Source: Prorocentrum cordatum (Eukaryota > Sar > Dinophyceae > Prorocentrales > Prorocentraceae). From it: 64,000 nt of DNA. The notes under the pieces were generated by a model. It searched no databases, had not been told where the DNA came from, and worked only from the letters and a program-made list of their open reading frames with translations. Numbering within the stretch: position 1 is the first letter of the stretch; each line of letters opens with the position of its first letter. The translations under genes and the position numbers were made by a program. Below, piece after piece: positions 28,161 through 37,826 of this stretch. Location: contig CAUYUJ010012725.1 of the NCBI GenBank assembly GCA_963575745.1, positions 343,587 to 407,586 on the forward strand. Reading direction: 5' to 3'.

Positions 28161-29804
28161 GCCCCTCCTGCGCCTCCTCCTCCTCCTCCTCCTCCTGCGC
28201 CTCCTCCTCCTCCTCCTCCTCCTCATCCTCCTCCTCATTCTCCTCCTCCTCCTCCAGGGCGAACGCCCGGAGAGAGGGCGGCCTCGACCGCGAAAGGCGT
28301 CGCTTGGGGCCCCTCCTTGCCCCTCGGGGCCCCATTCTTCAGGGCCCCGTCTCTGAGCAGCAGGCAGGACGATGAGCGCTATGAGGAGGAGGAGGAGGAG
28401 GAGGAGGACGAGGAGGAGGAGGAGGAGCAGGAGGAGGAGCAGGAGGAGGAGGAGGAGGATGATGAGGATGAGGAAGGATGAGGATGGTGATGATGTTGCT
28501 GCTGATGATGATGCTGATGATGAACCTGTTAATGCTGAAGATGATGCTGATGGTGATGGTGATGCTGGTGATGATGCGGCTGATGATGATGATAACGATG
28601 GTGATGATGCTGATGATGGTGGTGACGGTGGTGATGATGCTGATGATGGTGGTGGTGATGTTGGTGATGTTGATGATGCTGATAGTGGTGATGGTGATGA
28701 TGATGCTGATGATGGTGATGATGGTGATGGTGATGGGGATGGTGACGGTGATGATGACGATACTGACTATGACGTGGATGATACTCATGATGATGCTGCT
28801 GGTGATGATGGTGGTGATGGTGGTGATTGTAATGCTGATGATGAGTGTGATGCTGGTGGTGGGGATGATTATGGTTACGAGCATGGTAATTGAAATGGTG
28901 TGAGTGCTGATGATGATGATAGCAATATTGTCGATGATGACGACGATGATGATGATGATACTGATGGTGATACTGATGATGATGAAGAAGATGATAATGA
29001 TGATGATGCTGCTGATGATGATGATGCTGATGATGATGATGATGGTGCTGGTGCTGGTGATGCTGGTGATGTTGATGCTGATGGTGATGGTGACGGCCAC
29101 GACGAAAAGGAGGATGAGGATGAACATGAGGATGAGGATGAGGATGTTGAGAAGGAAGGGGGGTGACTGGGGGATGAGGAAATGATGAGGAGGAGGAACG
29201 CGGCGAACCCGAGGGCAGCTGTAGGGGGGAATGGGCTCAGGGCGGGATGCAATGACACCCAATCGCCACGTTCGCGCCAATAGGGCCCTAATATCCCAAT
29301 CGTCTCCGGGACGCGAGTCTGAGCTCAAGAAGATAGCCCATAGGGGCCTAGTAGACCCATCCATCGCCCGTTCATCGCTTAGAGGGCCTCGTCGCCCATT
29401 CATCGCCTGTAGGGGCAGAATGGCCCGCCCCCCGCGAACCAGGGAGATGAAGAGGAGGAGAAGGAGGAGAGGGAGGAGAAGGAGATGAGGACGATGAGGA
29501 TAAGGAGAATGAGGAGGATAAGCTCAGAAGAAGATGGGGAGGAGGGGATGATGATGATGACGATAATAATGATGATAATATTTATGATGATCATAATCAT
29601 GCTTGTAATGATGATGTTGATCATGAGGAGGATTGGGGAGATGGTTAGGAGGATATTGCTGATGATGCATGTGAACATTAAGATGAGGATGATGATGAGG
29701 ATGATGATATTGACAGTGATGATGACGATGATTGATGATGGCGATGATGGTGATGGTGATGGTGATGGTGATGGTGATGATGCTGATGGCGGTTATGATG
29801 ATGT

Positions 29805-29844
<40 letters not shown>

Positions 29845-30595
29845 CATGAGTGTGATTATGGGATGGTGATGACGATGACGATGATGAACATGATCATGGT
29901 GATACTACTGGTGATGATGATGATGCTAATGATAATGATGTTGATGCTGATGCTGATGATGGTGATGATGACGATGATGATGATCACGGTGATGTTGATG
30001 GTGATGGTGATTGTGATGATGGTGATGGCGATGGCGATGGCGATGGCGATGGTGATGGTGCTGATGGCGATGATTTCGCAGCTGCTGATGCTGATGGGGA
30101 TAATGATGGTGCTGCTGCTGATGACGACGATGGTTATGATGAGGAGGATGATGAGGATGGGGATGAGGAGGATGGTGATGATCATGATCATGATCATGAT
30201 CATGATGATGATGATGATGTCGGTGTCCATGTTGATGTCGATGTCGATGTCGATGTCGATGATGAGGATGATGATGGTGGTGGTGGTGATGATGACGATC
30301 ATGATCATGATCATGATCATGATCATGATGACCATGATGATGGTGAAGCTAGTAATCATGACGACGAGGACACGACGGCAATGACAACGTCGACGACGGC
30401 GAGGACGACGACGATGCTGATTGTGCTGGTTGTGGTGGTGGGGTCGTTGTGGTGGTGACGATGATGACGAGGAGGAGGAGGAGGAGGAGGAGAAGAAGGA
30501 GGAGGAAAAGGAGGAGGAGGAGGAGGACGAGGACGAGGAGGACGAGGACGAGGAGGACGAGGACGAGGAGGAGGAGGAGGAGGTGAACAAGAGGG
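28161..30595. repeat. TCC, GGA and GAT trinucleotide tracts
   Basis: 28170-28260 TCC; 28380-28460 GGA; 28460-29160 GATGAT/GATGCT/GATGGT; 29430-29520 GAGGAG; 29520-30350 GATGAT with ATCATGATC runs; 30350-30595 GACGAC then GAGGAG. At 29215-29415 a diverged TIR-I remnant (GGGGGAATGGGCTCAGGGCG; CCAATCGCCACGTTCG) separates the GAT tracts. The Asp- or Met-rich frames are trivial. Confidence 0.88.
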
Positions 30596-30596
30596 G

Positions 30597-30736
30597 CCCC
30601 TGCCCGTGCAGACCGCGAGAGGGAGCCTCCCCAGGCTCGCGGGCGCGGCGCGCGGTGCGGCGGGGGCGCCCGCTGCGCGCCCGGCCCGCGTGGCCGCGCC
30701 GGTGCCTGCAGTGCTCGTGCAGGCTGCGGGCGGCCC
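30597..30736 (+). CDS. Possible Ala-rich exon, low confidence
   Basis: Between a GAGGAG tract and TIR-M the frame reads LPVQTARGSLPRLAGAARGA..ARVAAPVPAVLVQAAGGPW without stops. Another + frame (Arg-rich) is also open. No acceptor can be fixed. No family recognised. Confidence 0.25.
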
Positions 30737-30968
30737 TTGGGAACCCCCAAACCGGGTGGTGAGATACCAGGTGGCGACCTGGAATCCCCAAAAAGGTCAC
30801 CGCTGGGTTTGGGGACGCGGGGTCACCACCGGGTTTTGTGACTCCTGGACCCACCAGTGTCCGGGACATACTCGGAAAACCGCACGAGTCCCCAAAACGG
30901 GTGGTGACACCAAATCGCCCGAGACTCACCGCCAGGTGTTGTCACCACCACGTTTGGGGACTACCAAG
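30737..30968 (+). mobile_element. TIR-M copy 1
   Basis: Arms CCCCCAAACCGGGTGGTGAG and TGTCACC..ACGTTTGGGG, with repeated GGTCACCGC / CACCACCGGG motifs inside, similar in plan to the copy at 63323. Borders are approximate and no target duplication is clear. Confidence 0.7.
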
Positions 30969-31002
30969 GCCCGGTTGATGATGGAGCAGTAGCATGCCTA
31001 TA

Positions 31003-31198
31003 GGCTTAAGTCGGGCCGTCCTCCTACAGGGGCATTTTCGACGAAGAATACAAAATACTCAGAAAATAATCAAAAAAGAGTCCCAGCATAGTCTGGGGAC
31101 TATGTTTTTAGTATTTTTTAGATTTTTCTTGTGTTTTTGGTGTATTTTTCGCTTTTCGCCGAAAATCCCCCTGTAGGGGGGCAGGCCCGACTTAAGCC
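31003..31198 (+). mobile_element. TIR-D copy, TA-flanked
   Basis: 196 bp between TA (31001-31002) and TA (31199-31200). Arms GGCTTAAGTCGGGCCGTCCT and GGCAGGCCCGACTTAAGCC, plus inner TACAGGGGCATTTTCG / CGAAAATCCCCCTGTA. AT-rich core. This is the best-preserved TIR-D. Confidence 0.92.
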
Positions 31199-31597
31199 TA
31201 CCAGAGAATGTTCTAAGAACTTGTCTGTGGTCTCCACGAAATTTTCTCAGAACAGTTCTGGCCGGGGCTGTCTTGTTTTCACACGTCGGGCTGGGCTTCT
31301 GTTCTGAGAACATTGTCCCCGTTCTTCGAACATGTTGGGGTTCTGCGAATATTTCGTGGTAGGCCTATAGAAATGCGGGGACGGTCGGTCCCTGCTCAAC
31401 GGCTGACCTCTGCGCCATCGGGGGTCGAATCGATGCTTTTACGTCGGCGGCGAGGCAGAGGTATATTGAACCAGCGGCGGGAAGCGATGCGGGGCGACCG
31501 AGGAGCGAGTGGGCCAGCATGCGGGAGGAGGGACAGAGACAGGCAGAGCGGCCGCAGAGGCGGGGGGAAGCAGATGGCATCCGGACGCGGAAGAGTT
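31199..31597. other. Unassigned stretch
   Basis: 31205-31365 has repeated TTCTCAGAAC / GTTCTGAGAAC motifs in both orientations. The rest is open on both strands with no recognisable protein. Confidence 0.35.
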
Positions 31598-31733
31598 CCG
31601 ACCCGACGACATCGATAAATATCCACTGCGACTTGGCCAGGCCCATCCTGAACCCAGGAGCTGTGTATACGCACTCCTGGCCAAGCCAGGAGGGCGTGGC
31701 GTATACTCCGCTGTTGGGTTCAGGATGGGCCCA
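31598..31733. mobile_element. TIR-K copy 2, right arm truncated
   Basis: Shares CCACTGCGACTTGGCCAGGC..CCCATCCTGAACCCAGGAG and its inverse (GGGTTCAGGATGGGCCC). The outer right arm is missing where a TIR-I piece begins. Confidence 0.7.
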
Positions 31734-31734
31734 C

Positions 31735-31830
31735 CGCCGCTCTATCGGCGATGTATCGCCGATTCCAGCTCGATGCTTCCGATCCCTAGGTTGGTCCCAC
31801 CTTTACGTACCCCTCAGGGGCAGAAGCCGA
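31735..31830. mobile_element. TIR-I remnant
   Basis: CTATCGGCGATGTATCGCCG, ATTCCAGCTCGATGC and CCCTCAGGGGCAG correspond to the right half of TIR-I. Confidence 0.5.
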
Positions 31831-32580
31831 CAGAAGCGCACCGATCCCGCTCGAGCGTTGCCCCAAGGGGAGCAGTCACGAGCGCCGCCCGTCGCGCGTG
31901 TCGTGCGACGAGAGCTATCATGCACGTGCACCGATCCAGGCCTGGCCCTTCCTGAGGAGGAGGAGGAGGAGGAGGAGGAGGAGGAGGAGGAGGAGGAGGA
32001 GGAGGAGGAGGAGAGGAGGAGGAGAGGAGGAGGGGAGGAGGAGGAGGAGGAGAGGAGGAGAGGAGAGAGGAGGAGGAGGAGGAGGAGGAGGGAGAGGGAG
32101 GAGGAGGGAGGAGAGGAGGGGAGGAGGAGGAGGGGAGGAGGAGGAGGAGGAGGACAGAGAAGGAGGAGGAGGAGGAGAAGGAGGGAGGAAGAGGAGGTAG
32201 AGGAGGGAGGAGGAGGAGGAGGAGGAGGAGGAGGAGGAGGAGGAGGAGGAGGAGGAGGGAGGAGAAGGAGGGAGGGAGGAAGGGAGGAAGGGAGAAGGAA
32301 GAGGGGGCGGGAGGGCGGAGGGAGGGAGGGAGGGAGGGGGAGGCGGGAGGGCGGGAGGGGCGGGAGGAGGGAGGGAAGGGGGGAGGGAGGAGGAGGAGGA
32401 GGAGGAGAGGAGGAGGAGGAGGAGCAGAGGAGGAGGAGGAGGAGGAGGAGGAGGAGGAGGAGGAAGGGAGGAGGAAATGAGGAGGAAAGGGGGAGGAAAG
32501 GAGGATGAGGATGGGCATGTCTCCTTGGCTGAGCTCTGCGCCGATCGCTGGCCCTGGCTCCGCCTGGCCAGCACAGGCGT
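31831..32580. repeat. GGA/GGGA tract
   Basis: 31955-32505 is a polypurine tract of GAGGAG, GGAGGGA and (GGGA)n. A short unassigned stretch precedes it (31831-31950). All frames are trivially open. Confidence 0.88.
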
Positions 32581-32583
32581 GTA

Positions 32584-32786
32584 CCCAGGCCTCCCAGCTG
32601 GGGTCCGAGGGAATGGGCTCGAATGATCGCCCCGCATCGCCGATGCATCGGCGATTCGAATCGACGTGGAGCCAGAACGCCTCCACGCCGACGGCGCCGG
32701 TGTATCGCCGATGCATCGTCGATGCACCAGTGATGCGGCGCGTGCCTCCGACCCCATCTGCTCGGACCCCAGCTCGGAGGCCTCTG
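32584..32786. mobile_element. TIR-G copy 4
   Basis: CCCAGGCCTCCCAGCTGGGG and CAGCTCGGAGGCCTC ends with GCATCGCCGATGC core. More diverged; no clear target duplication. Confidence 0.75.
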
Positions 32787-33274
32787 ATGTGCGAAACTCG
32801 AGCATGAAGGGGGACAGGAGGGGGAAGGGGGAGGCGGAAGAGGAGAAGGTGGAGGTGGAGGAGGAGGAGGAGGAGGAGGAGGAGGGGCAGGGCGAGGATG
32901 ATGATGATGTCGATGCGGAGGAGGAGAGGAGAGGAGAGAGGAGGAGGAGGAGGGGAGGAGGAGGAGGAAGAGAAGGAGAAGAGGAGGGCAGGTGAGATGC
33001 AGGCGGTGCAGACAGCAGGAGAGGAGAGGAGAGGAGGAGTGAGGAGGAGGAGGAGAGGGAGAAGGAGGAGGGGAGGAGGAGGAGAGGTGAGGAGGAGGGA
33101 GGAGAGGAGGAGGAGCAGCAGCAGCAGCAGCAGCAGCAGCACAGCAGCAGCAGAAAGCGGAGGAGAAGGATGAAGAGGTAGGAGGAGGCGGAGGAGGAGG
33201 AGGGGCGAGGACGGAGGATGGGAGGGAGGAGGAGGAGGAGGGGAGGAGGAGTAGAGGAGGAAGAAGGATGAGGT

Positions 33275-33305
<31 letters not shown>

Positions 33306-33310
33306 GAGGA
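32787..33310. repeat. GGA tract with a short CAG run
   Basis: 32820-33310 is purine-rich GAGGAG; 33115-33155 is (CAG)n. Confidence 0.85.
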
Positions 33311-33530
33311 GGACCCCATCTCGAACGCCTCCGCTCGAACACTTCCCAGAGGCCAGCAGCCCCCCGATGCTGCCCCTCCGCCCCGCCCCGCTGCTGCTCG
33401 GCGCGTCGCCCGGGCAAATGCTCCCCTTCGGGGCGCGGCTCCCCGTTCGGCCGCCGCTGCAGTACGCCGCCCCGGACAAGCAGGAGTCTCCGGGGTTTCC
33501 TCCTCGCAATGGGCCTCTCCTCTCCTTCCG
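33311..33530. other. Possible exon island between GGA and TCC tracts
   Basis: An acceptor-like CACTTCCCAG (ending about 33350) precedes three open + frames, one reading LLLGASPGQMLPFGARLPV and PLQYAAPDKQESPGFPP; the - strand is open too. Single-copy sequence framed by tracts, as at 13366, but no frame can be chosen. Confidence 0.3.
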
Positions 33531-33930
33531 CCCTCCTCCCTCCTTCCTCCTCCTCCTCCCTCCTCCTCCTCCTCCTCCTCCTCTCTCCCTCCTCCCCTCC
33601 TCCTCCTCCTCCTCCTCCTTCTGCACCTCCACCTCCACCTCCACCTCCATTTCCTCCTCCTCCCCCTCCTCCTCCCCCCCTTCCTCCTCCTCCTCCTCCT
33701 CCTCCCTCCGCCTCCTCCTCCTCCCCCCTCCTCCTCCTCCTCCCTCTCCTCGTCCTCCTCCTCCTCCCTCCTCCTCCTCCTCCTCCTCCCTCCCCCCTCC
33801 TTCTCCTCCTCCACCACCTCCTCCTCCTCCTCCTCCTCCTCCTCCTCCTCCTCCTCCCTCCTCCTCCTCCCCCTCCTCCTCCTCCTCCTCCTCCTCCTCC
33901 TCCTCCTCCCCCTCCCCCTCCTGGTTCCCA
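33531..33930. repeat. TCC tract
   Basis: Nearly pure TCCTCC with TCCCCC variants and a CACCTC sub-run at 33625-33650. Confidence 0.9.
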
Positions 33931-34169
33931 GCTCTTGGTGGCTGCATGGTCGTGCTGACGAAGCTTCCCCTCGACCTGCTCCTCCTCAGTTGCAATTCTG
34001 GCTAGAGATTTCGAACTGCCTACTACAGCGCACGGATACCGCTGACTCCTGGGTGCTTTTTGCAATTTGTCAGTGGTCCTTGTTTGCCGTCATGGGTCCG
34101 TTGGTTTTGAGCGGAGTCTGTGTGAAGAGCGGAGGGCTCGCGCGGCCCATGGTACGTATTCCAGATGTC

Positions 34170-35195
34170 CTATTGGGACCACGTCAACCCGAATGGGATT
34201 GCCCGTGCGGATCATGCAGGAATTGGGCGTCACGAGGCATGTGCAGATATGGACGCGCAGCTCCTGTTCGCAAGCTTAGTGCCGCCAAGGCTGCTCATGC
34301 CACGTGTGCGAAGGAATCGAACGGGGGCCCCAGTGGCGCACGCCAGCGCGGCGGACCAACCACCGTGAACGTGATGAAGGACAGCTCCTTCGCAGGCAGC
34401 TTGTTCAATTCAGTGTTCCGCGCGGCCGAGAGGAGGAAACTGGTCCACCCACTCAGTGGGCACTCGCAGAAGGGGAGGCCGACCGTCTGGCGTTGCCCAA
34501 CACCGTGCCAGTGCCGTGAGAAGCCAATCGGGGATCCCTCGATGCCGGCATCGCTCCACGCCGAGTGCACGGTGGACATCGACAGCGTCGAGCCCCACGG
34601 TCGAGAAGTTCCAGCTGTCCCTGGCTTACCAGTTTGAAACATATCCCTATCCCGATGTTCGACATCACCTCACCTCGATGCCGATCTTGAGGACTCCCTC
34701 AGTTTATGAGGGCCTATCCCTAAGATTGTCCTCGCAATTTGCTCGCCCATCTTAGGGATGGGGATACGTTCGAGGCTGGTTACTGGCGTCACGCGCGAGG
34801 AAGATGCATGCACGGTGTCCCAAGCTGGCCTGCCAGAAGGTGTGCTCACCGCTTTCGAGACTCGCGCGCGGAGACGGTTCAAGATCCTGGTCAATATCGA
34901 GAAGCAGTTCAAGACCGCAGTCGTCAAGAAGAAAGAGAGAGGATGCATATCGATTGCTGAACTTGCTGGCGCAGGCGTTGCTGGTAATCGCGTTGATTCT
35001 TCCACAGGCGGCGGCGATGAAACGCGGGACGCCCCACACCGCTAGGAGATGACAGCCGCCGAGTTCAATATATTTTGTGAGCTCGTTGCCAGCACAGTAG
35101 AGTTCGACGACACTGACAAGCAGCAACAGTTGCAGGAGCTATGGAAGACGATGCGTCGCGACAAGAAGCAGAGAATGACCCTGAGGTCGTTGTAA
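34170..35195 (+). pseudogene. Broken reading frame with a Trp/Cys finger motif, cut by TIR-L
   Basis: The first part reads WDCPCGSCRNWASRGMCRYG, then an Ala/Lys-rich stretch and further Cys residues. The W-C-x-C-G ... N-W-A-S-R-x2-C pattern resembles RanBP2-type fingers found near the N-terminus of dinoflagellate retroelement proteins; the last expected Cys is Tyr-Gly here. TIR-L (34626-34782) interrupts the frame just after VPAVPG. Past it the same frame resumes (TREEDACTVSQAGLPEGVLT; VNIEKQFKTAVVKKKERG), meets TAG at 35043-35045 and continues (MTAAEFNIFCELVASTVEFD; LQELWKTMRRDKKQR) to TAA at 35193-35195. The original N-terminus is not visible. Protein identity is inference. Confidence 0.55.
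34626..34782 (+). mobile_element. TIR-L copy 1 inside a reading frame, CTGGC duplication
   Basis: 157 bp. CTGGC is duplicated at 34621-34625 and 34783-34787. Ends TTACCAGTTTGAAACATATC and GGGATACGTTCGAGGCTGGTTA are inverted. The other copy (55360-55516) is also 157 bp and lies in the opposite orientation. Insert plus duplication is 162 bp (a multiple of 3), but the element brings in a stop (TGA at 34635). Confidence 0.92.
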
Positions 35196-35568
35196 GTTGT
35201 AAGATGTTCGCCCGTGCATCAGGGCCGCACCTGACCTTGTGCAAAACCCGGATCCTAGAACAGACTTTTTTTTTGAGGCGTTTAATGCTAGAAGTGGTGC
35301 GCGGACCCTTGAGGATCGGATCCAGGCTTCAACGGTGACCGTGTTTGTGGCACAAGGAATTGTCGATGCTGATTGCGACCGTCATGATTTTGCGTCGCGG
35401 GCAGGCAGGCGTGGACGGAACCTTCTCGCAAGCGCCAGCCTTGCCGGCAAAAGGGGCCCGCAGGGGCGCGAGCTGTTGCCGCCCTCGCCAAGGCCTTCGC
35501 GGGCCTGCGTGGCGCCGATGATGCCTGAGATCGTGGTGCACCGTCGTCGGGCCCTCCACGCTGTTGTT
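35196..35568. other. Unassigned stretch
   Basis: Open frames on both strands (+ 35239 on; - 35288-35686) without a recognisable domain. It may be a continuation of the retroelement-like remnant. Confidence 0.3.
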
Positions 35569-35570
35569 TA

Positions 35571-35761
35571 CTCCAGATTTCGTGATAAAAGGGAGGGGGT
35601 CTGGACCCGAGACAAGCCATTTCAGACCCCCCCCCCCCCCCCGCGTGGGAGAACCCTCCGAAAAACATCGTCCCCAGACCCCCCAAAGCCCTCCAGGATG
35701 GCCTGGAAGAGACCCCCCCCCGAAATGAGACCCCCCCCTCCCTTTATTACGAAATCTAGAG
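35571..35761 (+). mobile_element. TIR-P, TA-flanked
   Basis: 191 bp between TA (35569-35570) and TA (35762-35763). Arms CTCCAGATTTCGTGATAAAA..GGGAGGGGGTCT and CCCTTTATTACGAAATCTAG. C- and G-runs inside. A solo right end (CCTTTTATCACGAAATCTGG) occurs at 36162-36186. Confidence 0.85.
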
Positions 35762-35976
35762 TACCCCTGATGATTCGGGGCTCTGACTGACCGCAGAGCC
35801 CCGGGCGCGCGCCGGAAACTCCGACCGCGGCCGGCGCCCGAGAGATTGCTCGGGGGGGGAAGCGGCGGCGCCGCCCGCAGGCCGCGCCGCGCTCGAACCG
35901 CGGGAGGTATCGGTGCGGCGCCGGCGCGTCGAAGACCCCCCTCCTTCGGGAGCCTCGAGACGGGGGTCAGTGCAGA

Positions 35977-36190
35977 CGGGGGTCAGCCAGAGTGCCGGAT
36001 CTTGCAGGATCCTGCAGCGCCAGGGTCGCATTGACCCGGGTTTGGGTGCAGGATTCTGCAGGATCCTGCAGGATCCGTCGCATTGACCCGGGTTTGAGTG
36101 CAGGATTTTGCAGGCCTGATTGACCCGGGTCTGGATTGACCCGGGTCAGAAGATCCCCGACTCCTTTTATCACGAAATCTGGAGGATACG
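35977..36190. repeat. Tandem repeat of about 47 bp and a solo TIR-P end
   Basis: GCATTGACCCGGGTTTG..GTGCAGGATT..TGCAGGATCCTGCAGGATC is repeated about 2.5 times (36026-36150), made of GACCCGGGTC and GCAGGATCCTGC palindromes. A solo right end of TIR-P lies at 36162-36186. Confidence 0.7.
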
Positions 36191-36274
36191 TCGGGGTGGC
36201 CATCCTCGCGCGCGTCGGATGTGGTCCACCAGGGGGCGTCGGGGGCAGGAGACTGGAGCGCGGCTGGCGCCCAA

Positions 36275-36528
36275 TCTCCTTCTCCTCCTCCTCCTCCTCC
36301 ACCCTCCCTCCCTCCCTCCCTCCCCCTCCCTCCCTCCCTCCCTCCCTCCCTCCTCCCTCCTCCCCCTCCCTCCTCGCTCCTCCTCCTCCTCCTCCTCCTT
36401 CTCCTCCTGCCCCCATCTTCCCCTCCTCCTCCTCCTCCTCCTCCTCCTCCTCCTCCTCCTCCTCCTCCTCCTCCTCCTCCTCCTCCTCCTCTTCCTCTTC
36501 CTCCTCCACCTCCTCCTCCTCCTCCTCC
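36275..36528. repeat. TCC tract joined to a retroelement fragment
   Basis: TCCTCC/TCCCTCCC run. It passes without a gap into the reading frame at 36529. Confidence 0.88.
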
Positions 36529-36846
36529 GTCCTTGCAGGAGATTGGAATGCGAGCCCCCCTGAGGAGCCTGGCTTCGAGCGCGAAGCGAAGATTGGAACT
36601 TTCGCCCCGCGCCTCTCCGCGCGCGTGGCGCCCGTGTCCGGCCGCGCCATCGACTGTGTCGCTGGGAATGCCGTGGCCGAGGGGTTGCTGGAGAGCGCCC
36701 GAACAGATTGTTCTTGTACCAAGGGGCCCCACGGACCAGTGCAAGCCAGGTTGTCAACGGATGGCATGAAGCAGCGGCGCCGCGTTTATTTACGTATTCG
36801 GTTAGAAGCTCGGCACAGAAAGAAGCCTGGCCCCGCGTTGCAAAGT
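36529..36846 (+). pseudogene. Non-LTR retrotransposon endonuclease fragment (AP-endonuclease-like)
   Basis: The frame opens VLAGDWNASPPEEPGF, with GDWN matching the catalytic Asp-Trp/Phe-Asn motif of endonuclease/exonuclease/phosphatase domains in LINE elements, then APVSGRAIDCVAGNAV (the place of the S/T-x-I/L-D strand) and KGPHGPVQARL (the place of the terminal catalytic His, usually x-H-x-P-V). The basic tail continues to RKKPGPALQSP. Only the C-terminal half of the domain is present; the N-terminal half and the reverse transcriptase are missing, so it is a dead fragment. The family assignment rests on these motifs only. Confidence 0.62.
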
Positions 36847-37106
36847 CCCCCTTCTCCCCCTCCCCCCCCTCCCTCTCCTTCTCCCCCTCCTCCTCGTCCT
36901 CCCCCTCCCCTCCTCGTCGCCGCCTTCCCTCCCCGAGCCTTGCCCTCGAGCTGGCGCTCGCTCGCCCCCTCTCCGCCCCCCTCCTCCCCGCGGGGCGCTG
37001 CGGCGCCAGGGGGTGGAGCCGCTTCGCGTCCGGCCGCGGATGAGGGGCCCGTGCCGAGACTTGCGGCGCGAAGGATTAGATTTTCGGATGCAATTCTTGG
37101 GAGGTC
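36847..37106. other. Unassigned, partly TCC-rich
   Basis: 36847-36920 is TCC-rich. 36980-37080 has an open frame (GAAAPGGGAASRPAADEGPV) with no recognisable family. Confidence 0.35.
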
Positions 37107-37400
37107 AACTTCAGATTCTGCCCTGGTCCGAAATCCGGGTGGATCCCGATCAATCCGGCCTAATCCCGCTTTAGGGGAACGAACACTGACATAAACATAA
37201 AAACTCAGAGGTCCGCGCGGATTTCTCGGATCCGCGCTGGACTCCCCCGGCGGCGCCTCCGGCGCCGCCCCTGGCGCGCTCCGCGCGCCAGGGAGGGGGT
37301 TCCAGCGCCGATCCGAGAAATCCGCGCGGACCTCCGAGTTTTTATGTTTATGCCACTTTTTGTTCCCCTACGCTTAGTCCGACTCAATCCCGCTCGGTCC
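37107..37400. mobile_element. Large foldback with a TIR-J core
   Basis: Arms about 85-95 bp: ATCAATCCGGCCTAATCCCG..TAGGGGAAC..CATAAACATAAAAACTC..GAGGTCCGCGCGGATTTCTC, all returned inverted on the right. The centre is the TIR-J hairpin (GGCGCCGCCCCTGGCGCGCT). The three other TIR-J copies have only the inner part, so this is either the full-length form or TIR-J inside another palindrome. Confidence 0.8.
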
Positions 37401-37826
37401 GAGGCCCTTTCCAGCGCAACAGCCCCTCAAGGGGGCTCAAACATCTTTGGTCCTTCTGACGAAGGCCTCCCAATAGTTGTCCCCTAAATCACAGCTGGCG
37501 CGCCAGGAACCAACGACGGGGACCAGGCGAGGCCGCGCCCCAGGTCTGGGGGCTCCGGGCGAGGCTGGGGCTGGGGCCGGCGCCGAGGCCGGGAACCAGC
37601 GCCCGGGGGCGGCGGCGCACTCGAGGGCTCTCGAGCCGAGACCTTGGGCGCGATCTTTGGCCGAGGTCCAGGGCCACCTTCGACGCGCCGGCGCCACACC
37701 GATACCTCCCGCGGTTCGCACGCGGCGCGGTCTGCGGGCGACCCCGCCGCTTCCACCCCCGAGCAGTCTCGGGCGCCGGCCGCGGTCGGAGTTTCCGGCG
37801 CGCGCCCGGGGCTTTGCGGTTAGTCA

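Noticed and set aside
28372-30384. Asp-rich or Met/Ile-rich proteins
   Set aside because: Products of the GAT repeat in different frames.
34626-34782. TIR-L as an intron of the interrupted frame
   Set aside because: Possible GT and AG sites (34632, 34755) would remove 124 bp and shift the frame. The element also carries an in-frame stop. Unlike TIR-M, the target duplication gives no splice sites.
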